Below, piece after piece: positions 1 through 16,200 of a stretch of DNA of 64,000 bases (positions within the stretch are counted from its first letter, which is position 1; every line of letters starts with the position of its first letter). A model generated the notes under the pieces. The model saw only the letters and a program-made list of their open reading frames with translations. It was not told the DNA's origin and did not search any database. The position numbers and the translations under genes were made by a program. This DNA comes from Ficedula albicollis (Eukaryota; Chordata; Aves; Passeriformes; Muscicapidae): the NCBI RefSeq assembly GCF_000247815.1, contig NC_021677.1:40774417-40838416 (forward strand), in the 5' to 3' direction.

Positions 1-235
1 CTCACACATTATTTGGAGTCCTGTGAGGAGTCAGTAAAGCATGTGGACTAGAGACATTCAGCTCACATTTCCTACTTGGGTTTCTAAAAAGTATTCAACT
101 TTTGAATCAACATAGATTCAAAATCTATGAGCAAAATCTTCTAAAGAAACTGTAGAATAAGATAAGTTTTCATGTCAATAGATGACACTGCATTAAAGAC
201 AGGTCTCTGGAAGATGGAGCAAAAGTATTTCTCAG

Positions 236-765
236 TAGAATGAGTCAATATGCAAAGTTCCACAAGGATCTGAATTGGAGCCTGTGGACTGAGAGTAAAG
301 GTAGTAAAATGTCACATTACAAAGTGAGTGGGTGGTACAATTTGATGTACATACATATAAAGTGTTTTAAATGGGAGATAAAGAATCCATTTCAATCATA
401 CAGAAAAAGCCTAGAAGCTGATTTATCACTTGGAAACAAGATCTTGGCATAATAATAGTTCTGTGAAAACCTCAGTTCAAGGCTTGGCAAATGAGCAAAG
501 CGAGTGTTAGGAGATAAGGAATAAGAGCAAGAGAATAAAAGCAGAGAGTGTCACTGTGGCACGGGATAAATCCATGGTGTGCCAGTGCTTTGAATGTTGT
601 GTACAGTTCTGATCTTTAGAAGGACATAGAGCACCTTAAGAGGTTCAGACAAGTAGATGTTAGGAAGTGTAGGACAGCTTCTAGGTCAGTAGCAGGTAAA
701 TTAACTAGGGCTCTTCAGCCTCACAAACACAAGTTAGGGGAGGTTTCTTCAGTATAAGAATGATG
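236..765 (+). mobile_element. Ancient, decayed CR1 LINE fragment
   Basis: Old CR1/L3-like sequence, recognised by runs that follow the reverse-transcriptase 3' region of ancient CR1 elements in the right order. These are a stretch around 450-480 (gatcttgg then gttctgtgaaaacctc), gtgttaggagataaggaata near 505-525, gagaataaaagcagag near 533-548, ggataaatccatgg near 564-577, gaatgttgtgtacagttctg near 592-611, and gggctcttcagcct near 708-721. Many substitutions and indels; no intact frame. The match is from memory of the consensus; edges are approximate. Confidence 0.7.
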
Positions 766-1640
766 AACAACAAGCAAAACTTGGGAAAATGTGGATTAAA
801 ACCAGACTTGACAAGGTTGCTCTTTTTTGTTTGTTTGTTTTTGTTTGGTTGGTTTTTTTGAGATGAAAAGTCCAGAAAATGAACACTAAAGCTAGTGAGG
901 ACTATTAAGTACACATATGTCTGTGCAAGTTCTGATTTTGAGATTTCTGGGGCCTTAGGGAATATTGTGGTAAGGCAGCACTACTCACTGACCACTGACT
1001 TTGTCCTTAGTACTTTCTTCAAGTGGTTGCTACCAGGTAGTGTCAGAAGACTGTGGCTGATAACACAGAGGGGTAAAAGCTGTGCTTGATTTAATCAAAC
1101 ATGGCCATTTATATGTGGATTTGTAGGGATTGAGCTGAACTTTCGCTCTTTCCTTTGCTTCCACATTGTAATGGTGTTTGAAATTTGTTTAAATTACCAG
1201 AAGATGTGACCTCATATGTCCGTGCACCTTATCTGCTCAGATCTTTTGCTGATAAGGTTGTTCTTTGGAGCTGCATCCGGTAGCCTTTCCAGGCAGGGGT
1301 AGGCTGGTGACCCAGCGAGGTGCTGAAGTGAAACCAACACCACCCATTCTTCTCATTTGGAAACTCCGGATGGCCACGAGGGACCTGGATATTGTATCAA
1401 CAGGATGTCAGGGAAAACAAAAGAAGGCTGTAACTAGCATGTGGACAATGTATCTTTATTATTTCCAATTAAGGAGCTCTTGTTCTGTGGTTTGGTGTCC
1501 TGTCCCCTGCCACCCTCCTGGCATCTTTAGTCTGTACAACAAACAGATTTTCAGCTGTTCTTCACTGATTTGATTTGAGCTCTGTTTTTGTACAAATGTT
1601 TTGTAACTTGGTCTGTTGGCTACGGACAACCAGCTGCAAC
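766..1640. other. Non-coding stretch, nothing recognised
   Basis: Contains T-rich low-complexity sequence near 820-860 and short open frames without recognisable domains. No conserved exon, RNA gene or repeat family was identified. Confidence 0.5.
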
Positions 1641-1686
1641 ATGAAAAGAGTGATTTTCATTCTGATTGCGTTGCATCTTCCACTTG
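1641..1686 (+). CDS. Possible signal-peptide first exon (speculative)
   Basis: An ATG with A at -3 opens a 15-codon frame reading MKRVIFILIALHLPL. This is a short basic start followed by a hydrophobic core, the usual shape of a secretory signal peptide. It runs into ggtaagg, a good splice donor (gt at 1687-1688), one base into the next codon. If unspliced, the frame stops four codons later. No following exon could be identified and no family is recognised, so this may be chance. It is listed because the combination of start context, hydrophobic core and donor is typical of a secreted-protein first exon. Confidence 0.18.
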
Positions 1687-1689
1687 GTA

Positions 1690-5877
<4,188 letters not shown>

Positions 5878-6066
5878 CCATGAAAGTGGTCAAACGCTGG
5901 AGCATTTTGGCTGGAGAGGCTGTAGAACCTCCAGCCCTGGAGGTAATCAAAACTTGGCTGGCTGAGGCCCTGAGCCTCCTGCTCTAACTGACCCTGCTTC
6001 AAGCAGAGATGGGAAAGGTGGCCTTCAGAAACCCCTTCCAACTTCTGTTGATGCACTGAGTGTATG
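5878..6066 (+). mobile_element. CR1 LINE 3' end
   Basis: Follows the CR1 3' terminal region: gtcaaacgctggagcatttt (HWNR-type block), gagaggctgtagaacctcca, gccctggaggtaatcaaaac, a G-rich spacer, then ccccttccaacttctg near 6032-6047. The usual terminal octamer repeats are not clear. Diverged and 5'-truncated, as most CR1 copies are. Confidence 0.8.
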
Positions 6067-6939
6067 AATGTTTGGATCAGTTGCATCATGGAGAGCCAAG
6101 TAATGCCCTGGTGGTGTGTGTGAAAGCAGCTGAGTGCTAACACACAGGGTTTGTGGCAAGGAGCTACTCCAGATGTATGAAATGTCTCTATGTAAATGTA
6201 TATCTCTAAGATCTGGATGTCATGTTCTGACAGATCTAACTAGCAATTTAAAATACTATCTTTGTTGTCTACAGTGTGTTGCTAGCTCTCCTGGGTGACA
6301 GCCTGCACTGTACCTTTGCCCATGCCCAGAGCTATTAGCTAACCAAGTGACTGAGGAAAGGGGCTTGTGCAGAGCTCCCTGATGCCCAGTGACAAGGACT
6401 GATGTTCCCATTCTTCTTCTGCCTCCCCTGGGACAAGTGTGTTAGGCCAGGATAGGAGAGCAGGGTGGAGAGACTTAGATGAGAATGCCTGCAACCACCC
6501 CAGTCTTAGACATCCATCCCAGAGTTAGACCCCTGAGGCAGCACTTCTGAGCTCAGCCACCTCTAAACCCAGATTTTTGGGGTCCCAAGACATCCATTTG
6601 CTGGGGTTTCTTTTTGTCCCGTGTCTGATTTTCTGTAGGCATCATTTGTGGATAAAGTTCTACAGCTTAAATCAACGTGCTATGATTTCTACTGGAACTG
6701 ACAGCGGCATGCAAATGTCTTTGTGGCCTTGGTGCTCATTTGCACAACGGATGTGAGCACTATCCTGAGCTGTTGCAAAGCTGACCAGCTAAATGGCCCG
6801 TGTCTCCTGGGTTTTGGCAGGTCTCTTGTCAGTGGAAGAGTCTTGATGCTTCTTGGGATTTCATCATCCCAGTGCCTGAAGTCATGTGGTTATGTAGGAA
6901 TTTAAATTTCGGTTTTTGTAGAGCATGTGTTTATATCTC
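6067..6939. other. Non-coding stretch, nothing recognised
   Basis: Single-copy-looking sequence leading into the CpG island that follows; no exon, repeat or RNA gene identified. Confidence 0.5.
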
Positions 6940-7420
6940 GAGATCAAGGAGGACAGTTGGGCAATCCGAACCTTGTAGCCCCAGACGCCCTGAAGCAGCA
7001 AGCAACGTCCAACGCTGACAGCAGCAATATCGGAAGATCTCGGCAGCTCTGGGGCTCAGAGCTGGCACCCGTGGGTGCGGCCAGCTGGGCAGCCCCTCCG
7101 CCCGACCCCCCGGCTGTAGGAAACGCCCCCGTCCTCGCTGCCCCTTGGCCAGGTCCCGAGAGTCGCCACCCGCGCTGCCCGTGCTCTGCCCGGCTCCCGG
7201 CCGTGCTCCGCGCCCGGGGGCACATCCCACAATGTCCTTTCTCGGCCGGTGGCTGGCCGGAGCCCTTTCCCGCTCCCCTGGGCTGGGCATTCAGAACTCC
7301 AGCGCTGGGCGGGCCCGGCATGTGTCTGCAGCCTCGCAGGAATGCTGCTGGTCTGGTGGGTAAGTCTTCATTCCTCGCCTTTCACTGCTCCCTGCTGGTC
7401 TCCGGGAAGCTGAGCACTGG
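6940..7420. promoter_or_regulatory. CpG island, likely promoter region
   Basis: GC content and CpG density rise sharply against the flanks, for example around 7080-7310 where cg occurs repeatedly (cccgcgctgcccg, gcgcccggggg, tctcggccggtggctggccgg). Vertebrate CpG islands usually mark promoters. No TATA box is evident. It contains the possible first exon at 7232-7359. It lies about 42 kb upstream of the JDP2 coding exon, so it could be a distal JDP2 promoter or belong to an unrecognised transcript. Confidence 0.5.
7232..7359 (+). CDS. Possible coding first exon, mitochondrial-leader-like (speculative)
   Basis: An ATG with A at -3 inside the CpG island opens 42 codons plus two bases, beginning MSFLGRWLAGALSRSPGL. 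The segment has Arg, Ser and Ala, no acidic residue in the first 40 positions, and could form an amphipathic helix, as mitochondrial targeting leaders do. It ends at ggtggg|taagt: a consensus donor with gt at 7360-7361. The frame stays open upstream to an earlier ATG at 7145. Joining this exon directly to the JDP2 coding exon would not keep frame (2+23 bases before the JDP2 ATG), so with JDP2 it could only serve as 5'UTR. No partner exon is identified; it may equally be an untranslated exon or chance. Confidence 0.22.
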
Positions 7421-7925
7421 GGGAGAAAAGCAGAGGCGACTAGTCCAGATTGAGGAGTATTGAATCGGGGTGCTCTGACCCCAGAGCTCCTTACTGCGGG
7501 CACCGGCTGAAAGCAGGTCCAACAGGAGTGTGTTGCTCACCGTGCTGGCCAGGTGGATTTCGGATATCCCTGGGAATGGGGCTTCTACAACATTTCTGGG
7601 TGACTTGTTCTAGTGTTTGATCAGTTTTAGGGATCTTGGGGACATGTTCTGAAGAGTTAGTATTTCCTTGATGCTTTCCCAAACTTTTTGCAAATGCCAA
7701 ACATCTTTTCAAGCGAAGCAGCTCCTCAGTCAGATGGCACACAGTACTGTTTTATGGAGTTATTCTCTCCCAGGCAAGGGAGTTGTATTTGATTATTTTT
7801 CTCATGAAATTGTTATCAGCCATTCCTCCAGCCTTCCTCCAAGTGGTAGCACTGCTCTCTAAGCATGTCAGACACTACCTCTGACCTGGTGTTGTGCATC
7901 AATTTGCTGTTTGTAAGCTTTGTCA
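7421..7925. other. Non-coding stretch, nothing recognised
   Basis: GC content falls back to background after the CpG island. No exon or repeat identified. Confidence 0.5.
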
Positions 7926-8153
7926 CACCATTCAAGATGTTACTAAGGGCATCAGAGAACTGACCCTTAAGAGATGCCACCAGAGTCCACTAGTTGACAC
8001 TTGGGCTTCATACTGACTGACTGACTGACTTGGAGTGTGGTGATCCAGATAGTTCCCAACCCACCTCAATCCACTAGTTGACACTTGGGCTTCATACTGC
8101 TGACTGACTTGGAGCGTGGTGATCCAGATAGTTCCCAACCCACCTCATTATTC
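7926..8153 (-). mobile_element. CR1 LINE fragment (reverse-transcriptase region), antisense
   Basis: Read on the - strand it gives RWVGNYLDHHAPSQS and YEAQVSTSG followed by decayed sequence. This resembles the CR1 RT stretch in which a W-x-x-NWL block precedes a V-S-G-x-x-S-x-W-x-x-V-x-S-G block. Frames are broken. The segment contains its own tandem duplication (separate entry). Confidence 0.55.
7986..8153. repeat. Tandem duplication, 84-bp unit, two copies
   Basis: tccactagttgacacttggg starts at 7986 and again at 8070, and each copy runs through gatccagatagttcccaacc. Copy 1 has an extra repeat of the tetramer tgac (tactgactgactgactgact) compared with copy 2 (tactgctgactgact). Otherwise nearly identical. 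It lies inside the antisense CR1 fragment. Confidence 0.9.
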
Positions 8154-11100
8154 ATGAGGCAAATATGTGCCTTTCTCACTAATTTGTCTCTAAGCTTAGT
8201 TGATGGGATAGGTGGCATTGCGAGCTTAACTGAAGCCAATTATTGGCTCAGTCAGAACCAAAAAGCTGATGGTCCATCCCCAGTGCAGCAGTCTGCTTTG
8301 CAAGGACCCTCTAGCCCTCTCCACAAAACCCCTTTCCTAGTCCCTCACCTGATCCCATCTCCCACCTGCACTGACGCTGCTCTCAGGCTGCCTCTTCCTC
8401 TCGCCAATCTGCTTTCCATGACTGCCAAGCCTCACAAGGGTGCTTCCTGGGGCGGGACCAAGTAGGCAGGTAGACTTTTCATGGGATGGACAGGTTGTTG
8501 ATACATGGCTAGACTTGCTCTCAGAGTCCTTTGCCTTGCTGTGTATCTGCTGTGCAGTCTGGTAATTGAAATACCTTTTGATGAAATCTTGTTCTTAATC
8601 CTCCCAAATATGTACATGTGCTGATATTGAGTCTAGTTTATCTAATGAAGCTTTGGATAGAGTGGCCTCTTCCTGTAAACACCATACAGACCAGGGGCCT
8701 GGAAACCTCTTATCAGATTTTGCCCTAGGAAATAGTAAAAAGTCAGAGAGACAGTAAAGTGGGATCTGGTGCTTGTGAGAAGTGCTCAAGCACACCACAC
8801 AAGGGGCTTGGACTATCACAGGCTGTGCTAGTCAAAGGAAGAGTCTTGCTTTTGCTTATTTTTCTGTTTTTTGACTCTCTGAGCTGTGTTCTGCAGGAAG
8901 AACTTAGGTTACGGGTTAAGCCTGTCTTGGGCCAGTGAGAGAGCCCAATACTGAACAGTTGATAGAGACTAGATCCTGGAAGGGGTGTCTTGCTGCAATT
9001 ACTGTGCTGGATATTCAGGTGGAACTGAGGCAGAAGGGTTCACAGGAGGCTGTTGGGTCTGCAATTTCTAAGGCAGTTCCAGAAATAGTCATGCTTCTAG
9101 TTGTTTTTCTTTTCTTGCTCTCATCTAGGAAACATATATAGGTTTAAGCTAATCTGATCTCTTGACTTCCCTTGTACCTAACAATCTGCTATGTCCAGCT
9201 GCTCACCATGCCAGATCAGAGAACTAACCCTGAGCAGTTTGAGATACAATCCCTTTGTTGCATTTGTTTGGGTTGATTGGCCATTTGTGTCCTGTCTCCA
9301 GAGAGGCCCATAGAGGTCTCTCTTCAAAAACAGCATAACCACTTTCATTGTTTTATTTTCTTTCTGAGGACCATCTTTCTTCACTCCTACTTGCTGGCAT
9401 TCTGCATATTGATGGCAGAACAGTGTGAGGTCTGGTCATTGCAGTAAGACAACCACTGCAGTCCTTGCAGTCAGAAAACCTTGCAGTGGTTGCAGCCGTG
9501 CAATAAAAATTACCCCTGTTACGATTGTAGTGGTGAGTAATTACCTGTGCACTTATTCAGCCACAGGGTCTCACCTGTCTTGCACTCTGCTCTGTTCTCA
9601 AGTTCTTCAGAATAAAAATGGAGGCATAGTGAAAAGTACAGGTAGTAATAAATCTGCCTCTTGTTTTGTTGTGCTGAGTTTCCTTGTGAGGGTGATAGTC
9701 ATTTAGAAATTGTCTTCCTCTCCTGAGGAATGTCAGGCATATTCCTGACCTTCCCTTTGGGAACCCTGTCATTGGAGTTGCTGAGCTATGTATGCAGAAT
9801 TGTCCCAGTGACTGTGAAGGAGTTGGCTTTGCTGAGCAGGTTTAATAGCTGCAGTACCTAAGGAGCCTCCTCTGTTTGCTGAGCCTGACAGGAAGGTCCT
9901 TCTGCTCCTGCTAATGGGCTCTGCCCAAATCCCTTGGTACATGAGCCAGCTCCTGCCAGACCTGGGGAGGCTGGATGAGTCCAGCCAGGTGTTTGGCTGA
10001 TGCTTTACATGGAGCAAGCTTTTCCTTTGCTTCCCTCTACCCCACAAACCTTCTGCTGACAGGCGAAGTATTAAAATAAAGACTGTGTGGCCCCTATCGA
10101 TTCTACATAAGGCTTTTTTTTTTTTTTTTTCCCCTGTGGAAGCCTGACACGCAAAGTCTTGCACTGCGCCTTTCAAATCAGGCTCTGGATCAAGTCTTGC
10201 AAAGATTGTGTGCAGCTGCAAGATTGCCGAAGGGGTTTTTATCCTCACATCAGATGGAGCTAGGGCAAAAAAAAAAAAAAAAAAAAAACCAAAACAAGGG
10301 TAAATCACAGAGCCAGCAACTTTCTTGGCATCTCTGGGATTGTGGCTCCTCCTGCCCCTCCGGCCTTCAGAAATGTACTTGGCAGAGCTGGCCGCATAGA
10401 AAAACAAATGCTTCCCAAACCAAAACAGAGTTGGGTGTTGGTGGAGAATGGGCCAACACTGCGTGCTGGCGTCATCTCTGCCCACTGCCAGCATGTTGTC
10501 ATAGGAACAGCTGGATTATTTTACAATCCAGCTGTGGAGCCAATTCTCCAAAGGAGTAGCCTGGAGGGAGGAGAGAGGGGCAGGCAGAAGGCAGCACTGC
10601 TGTATTTTCTGGTAACTGGAGGGAGGAGGATTATTAATGGAGAGAGGGAGGGAAGGGTTACCAGTGAGTGCCATCTATCACAGCTTGAAACCGCAACTAG
10701 TCATTTCCAGCTAGCTGACTGCTGTTAGCTTCATCTGGGAATTACAGGCTGCCCTGTGGGACAGGGGTGGTGAGGAAAATGGTAAATCTTTTTGTGTTGA
10801 GGCTGATAATGTGTCTCACAGCTTGCTGTCTTGCAGAGACCATGACTTGTCAGCTGTAGGGAGTGCTGTGCACCTGTACAGGTTCCCATCACCCCAGAAA
10901 TTTGTAGCTGATCAATTAATGGGTGTTAGCTTGCCACGAAAATAATTCATCACTGTTTCCCTTGCCCTCTTTGCAATGCTTCTTGCCGTGTTTCCTTTCT
11001 GGAAGCTCCTTGGATGCTGTTTTGAGGCTGCAGAGCACTGAGAGCATTGTAGGTGCCTAAGAAGAGTTTTAGTCCTTGTGCTGGTGGAGGCTGTCATACA

Positions 11101-11299
11101 AAAGTGAACACACTTGTCCGATGGCAGAATGTTTGCACTTCAAGTGAACTCCAGACCTTGCGGTTTAGCAAATCACACTGGTTTGGGGCTTGATGAGTAC
11201 CCACAATGAATAGTTGATGACAAAAGCCAGGAACCTGCAGCGGCTGAGAGAACGAAGCCCTTTGCTCTGATACAGCTGGGGCTGCTGCCCTTCTGAAAG
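8154..11299. other. Non-coding stretch with paired poly-T and poly-A tracts
   Basis: No gene recognised. A T17 tract (10114-10130) and an A22 tract (10267-10288) lie 136 bases apart and create a false 241-codon frame on the - strand with runs of Phe and Lys. The rest shows no recognisable repeat or exon. Confidence 0.5.
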
Positions 11300-11579
11300 G
11301 GGAGCGCAGGCAGAAGGAGTTTGTCTGGCTGCAGAGCGCTCCTGGCCCAGGGAGAAGCGAGAGGAGGCAGGGAGGCTTGGCTGGAGGCGTTAACGTGCCG
11401 TTCGCAGGCTGTGCCGTGCCCGGGGTGTGGGTACACTGGTGCCGCCGCCCCGTCCCGCTGTGTCCCGTTCCACGCTGAAAAAGGAACGGCGGCGCCGGGC
11501 GGGGGAGCGTGGCCGGCAGAGGGCGCCGGGCCCGGCCCGGCCCGGCCTGCTGAGGGGCCGGAGCTGCGGCTGCCGGGCA

Positions 11580-11946
<367 letters not shown>

Positions 11947-12073
11947 GGCCGCTGCACCCCCTCAGCCCGGGGAGCGCAGCTGGCCCTCAGATCCAACACA
12001 CTCTGCAGCCTGGCTCGGCTCGCGTTCTCCTCCCGTCAGTCACTAGGAAGGATGCTCGAGCAAGAGCTGACCA

Positions 12074-12080
12074 TGAGTCA
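12074..12080 (+). promoter_or_regulatory. AP-1 / TRE consensus site
   Basis: TGAGTCA, a perfect match to the TPA-response element bound by Jun/Fos and by JDP2 dimers, at the downstream edge of the CpG island. A 7-base motif occurs by chance every few kb (another is at 23854-23860), so function rests only on its position. Confidence 0.3.
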
Positions 12081-12153
12081 TTGCCAGGACAGGTGAACTA
12101 ACCTTGCTTTCCCAGGCCTGACTGGCTCTGGAGATCCATTCCCTCTGTTTGCA

Positions 12154-13206
<1,053 letters not shown>

Positions 13207-16200
13207 CTCACATGCAGTTTTTGCCAGAGCTGGAAGGGCAGGTCCAATTTTATTTCTTGATTTTGAAGTGTAAAGTGTGTGACAGATAAGAACCACAGAA
13301 TGCCAGGGAGCTTAGAAGACTCTCATAGTGATTTTGCCATTTGTCAGAGCTCAGAAAAAATACTGAGCCTTTTTCCATACTTCACTTGGCTTTTTTTTTT
13401 TTTTTTTAATGGGGGGGGGGACTTGGCTTTTTTTTTTTTTTTTTTTAATCCCGTGTATGGGTTGATGCTGTACGTACAGACTAGGGTCTAGGAGAGATTT
13501 GAAAGGGCAATACCTGTCCTGTACCTTATTGGTTCTTAACATTTTAATTAAATACAAGTTAGATTTGCAAAGAAATATTTCAGGCACTGCAGTACCTTCT
13601 TCCATCCCTCCTGTCTTCATTGTTCTGGCTCCTCCCAGTGGTCTCTGTTGACCCTGCCAGTGAAGATTTGCAGTCCCCTTTAGGGGCACGGTTGGTAGGA
13701 CCTTGAGTACTCACATCCAACACACAGCTTTCAGCATGTGTGCCTCTTTACCAACACATCTTCAGTCTTGAGAGAAGCTCCAGTGGAAACTGGCAGCTTT
13801 AAATTATTTTCAGGATTTGGACTTACTAATGAAGACACCTGTTTGAAGAAAACTACTTCTGGGCCTTTTTAGTAGTGCAGTTCTGGACCTGCCTCCCATT
13901 CTAAAGGAGTTTGCAGATGAAATATTGTAAAATATACAAAGAAAACGCATGGTATCTAAACTGCCATTCCAGTTAATTCAACATTTTTGAGGAGATAGAT
14001 TCCTCTTTTCTTATTTTATTTTTGGTCTCTGCTGCTTTGGGGACATGTTAAAGGAGTCAAAGTGCAGGTAGTGACTAATGAAGTCTCAGATGTCTTTCCA
14101 TGATGAGACAGTCACCAGTGTGGAAAATACTGCACTTCTTCTGAGGGGAATTTTGTCTCTTCCTTTCTGCTATAAGGAACCCACTTTTCTGTTGTTCTTT
14201 ATTTTAGGCTTCAGCAGAGAAGGAAGATTTAGGGGGTTTTAGGCAAGTCAGAAGGACCTTTTTTTCTAGAGCTTCAGCAGATTCTCATCACTGTGGTGCT
14301 GAGGTAGACTTTCTTTCCAAGTTATCCCCAGTCTCAGCTGTCACATATTTACCTGGCTTCATCTCCCATGCAGCCTGTCACCCTGGCACTGTGCCCTCAC
14401 TTGGTAAGGCTTGCCAGCCGTGTGGCTGTTGTGGCTAATCTGTCGAGCTGAGTGGTTTGGCCAGAGCAGTAGCACAGGTCAGTGCTGTGCAACAATAGCA
14501 GTGAAGACCCAAGCCTGCTGATAGGCAGATAGGCAGACCTTTAAATAAGGTAATGTTCAGCACCCAGGCTGCTGTGCCACTGCTCCTGCCTGTGGTGCTG
14601 GTGATGCCAGTGTGGGAAACATGCAGCAGTTAGAGCTGCTGCTGCCCAGCTCCTTCTGTCTTTTAGGTTCTCTTCTTAAATGGTCCTGTGGGGCGCACTC
14701 ATGGCCAATGATGGATCCTATGCTTAATGCTGCATTCCCAGAAAATAAGCAGTTCAGCACTGAACCAGTGCTTGGCTGCATTCTCAGACAGAACTGCCCT
14801 TGCAAAAATGAGCTTCAGGCACTCCAGTGCATTGTTTGACTAGGGGTTTCCCAGACTCCTTTGTTTGAGACTCTCTTGTAAGGAGTCCAAATGGTTTTTT
14901 TGAAAAGGGTCATTAACAGGCAGTCCTGCAGAACCCCTGAATGTGTTTGCTATCTTGAACTGCAAACATAGATAGGTGTGATGTTGCTGGATCTTGGTAT
15001 TTGGTACCCATCCAAGCATCAAGTATACCACTGACCTTTGAGCTGTAAGGCATCAAAAAATAATAATGTATCATGTCAGAGTTGATTCCTCTTATTCCAA
15101 GAGTTTTTCTGCTTGCAAGCATTTCAGTTTCCTAAGCTAGGCCTCAGGCTTTTGGTTTTGGTGAATTTTGTTTTGTTTTGTTGCTTGTTTGTTTGCTTGC
15201 TTTAAAAGGAAACATGATCAGGTCAGTTTTGACCCTCTAGTGTAGTCATTAGCTAGTAGCAAACTTATTGGAATCACTTGATGATAAAAAAATAAGTGAT
15301 CAAGTAAAGACTTTTAGACTTTTTCCAAAAAAATCAAACATGCTTTTGCTCCTCATACTTACAATCTTGGTATTGCAGTCATGAAATCCTGTAAAGGAGA
15401 AAGGCTTAAAAGTATGGACAAATATGAAACTAATTATCTCGCTGTCATTGTCCAAGCTGAATGAAGTGCTGAAAGAGAATAAACATTCACAGTGAAACAC
15501 AGCATGGATCTAAACAAATTCTTTTAGCTTTAGTAATAATCTGTAGGGCTTCCTTACTAAACTAATGACTAATGAGAATTTTTTATTGTAAAGCTGTGTT
15601 TGTGCTCTGACACCATCACTGCTGAAGCTGCACAGTTCAGCATAGACCTGCTCTCACCATAGAGGTCCAGCCAGACTCTCTTTGTCCTGTCAAACTGTTT
15701 CTTTTTGCAGGCAATCATTGTAGCTGCATGTGTCTACTAAGCATGCAGCTGCACACATGGTTTTTGATTTGGACTCCTGCCTTTTAAAGATCAGGTCATG
15801 AATAATTATGGTTTTAAAATTTGCTTTGGAACTAGAACAATCCCTGAGAGTGCCTTCATTTCCAGAAATAGCTGGTCAATGGATTTGTCTTTAGGTAAAG
15901 AAATTTCTATACTCTGGCCTGAGTGGAACATGTCAGCTACAGGAAGGATTGTAGCTGCAGTTACGTGTGCTGTGAAGTTCCCAAGATTCCCATTGCCACC
16001 CTCCTTTAAACATCCCCCAGCCCTGCTATAAACAAGTGAGAGACACTCACACTGCACCCTGGCTGTGAGCCAGGAATATCAGAGCTCTGGCTGGAGACAG
16101 AAGGGGAGAACAGAAAATAGTGTCAACCCATGAATCATCTCAGTGGGGATCGACACCCACCATTAGCAAAACCAGACAAACCTGGGGTTGCTGCTTAATA

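Noticed and set aside
9769..10494. 241-codon frame on the - strand
   Set aside because: Built around Phe and Lys homopolymers from T17 and A22 tracts; no domain.
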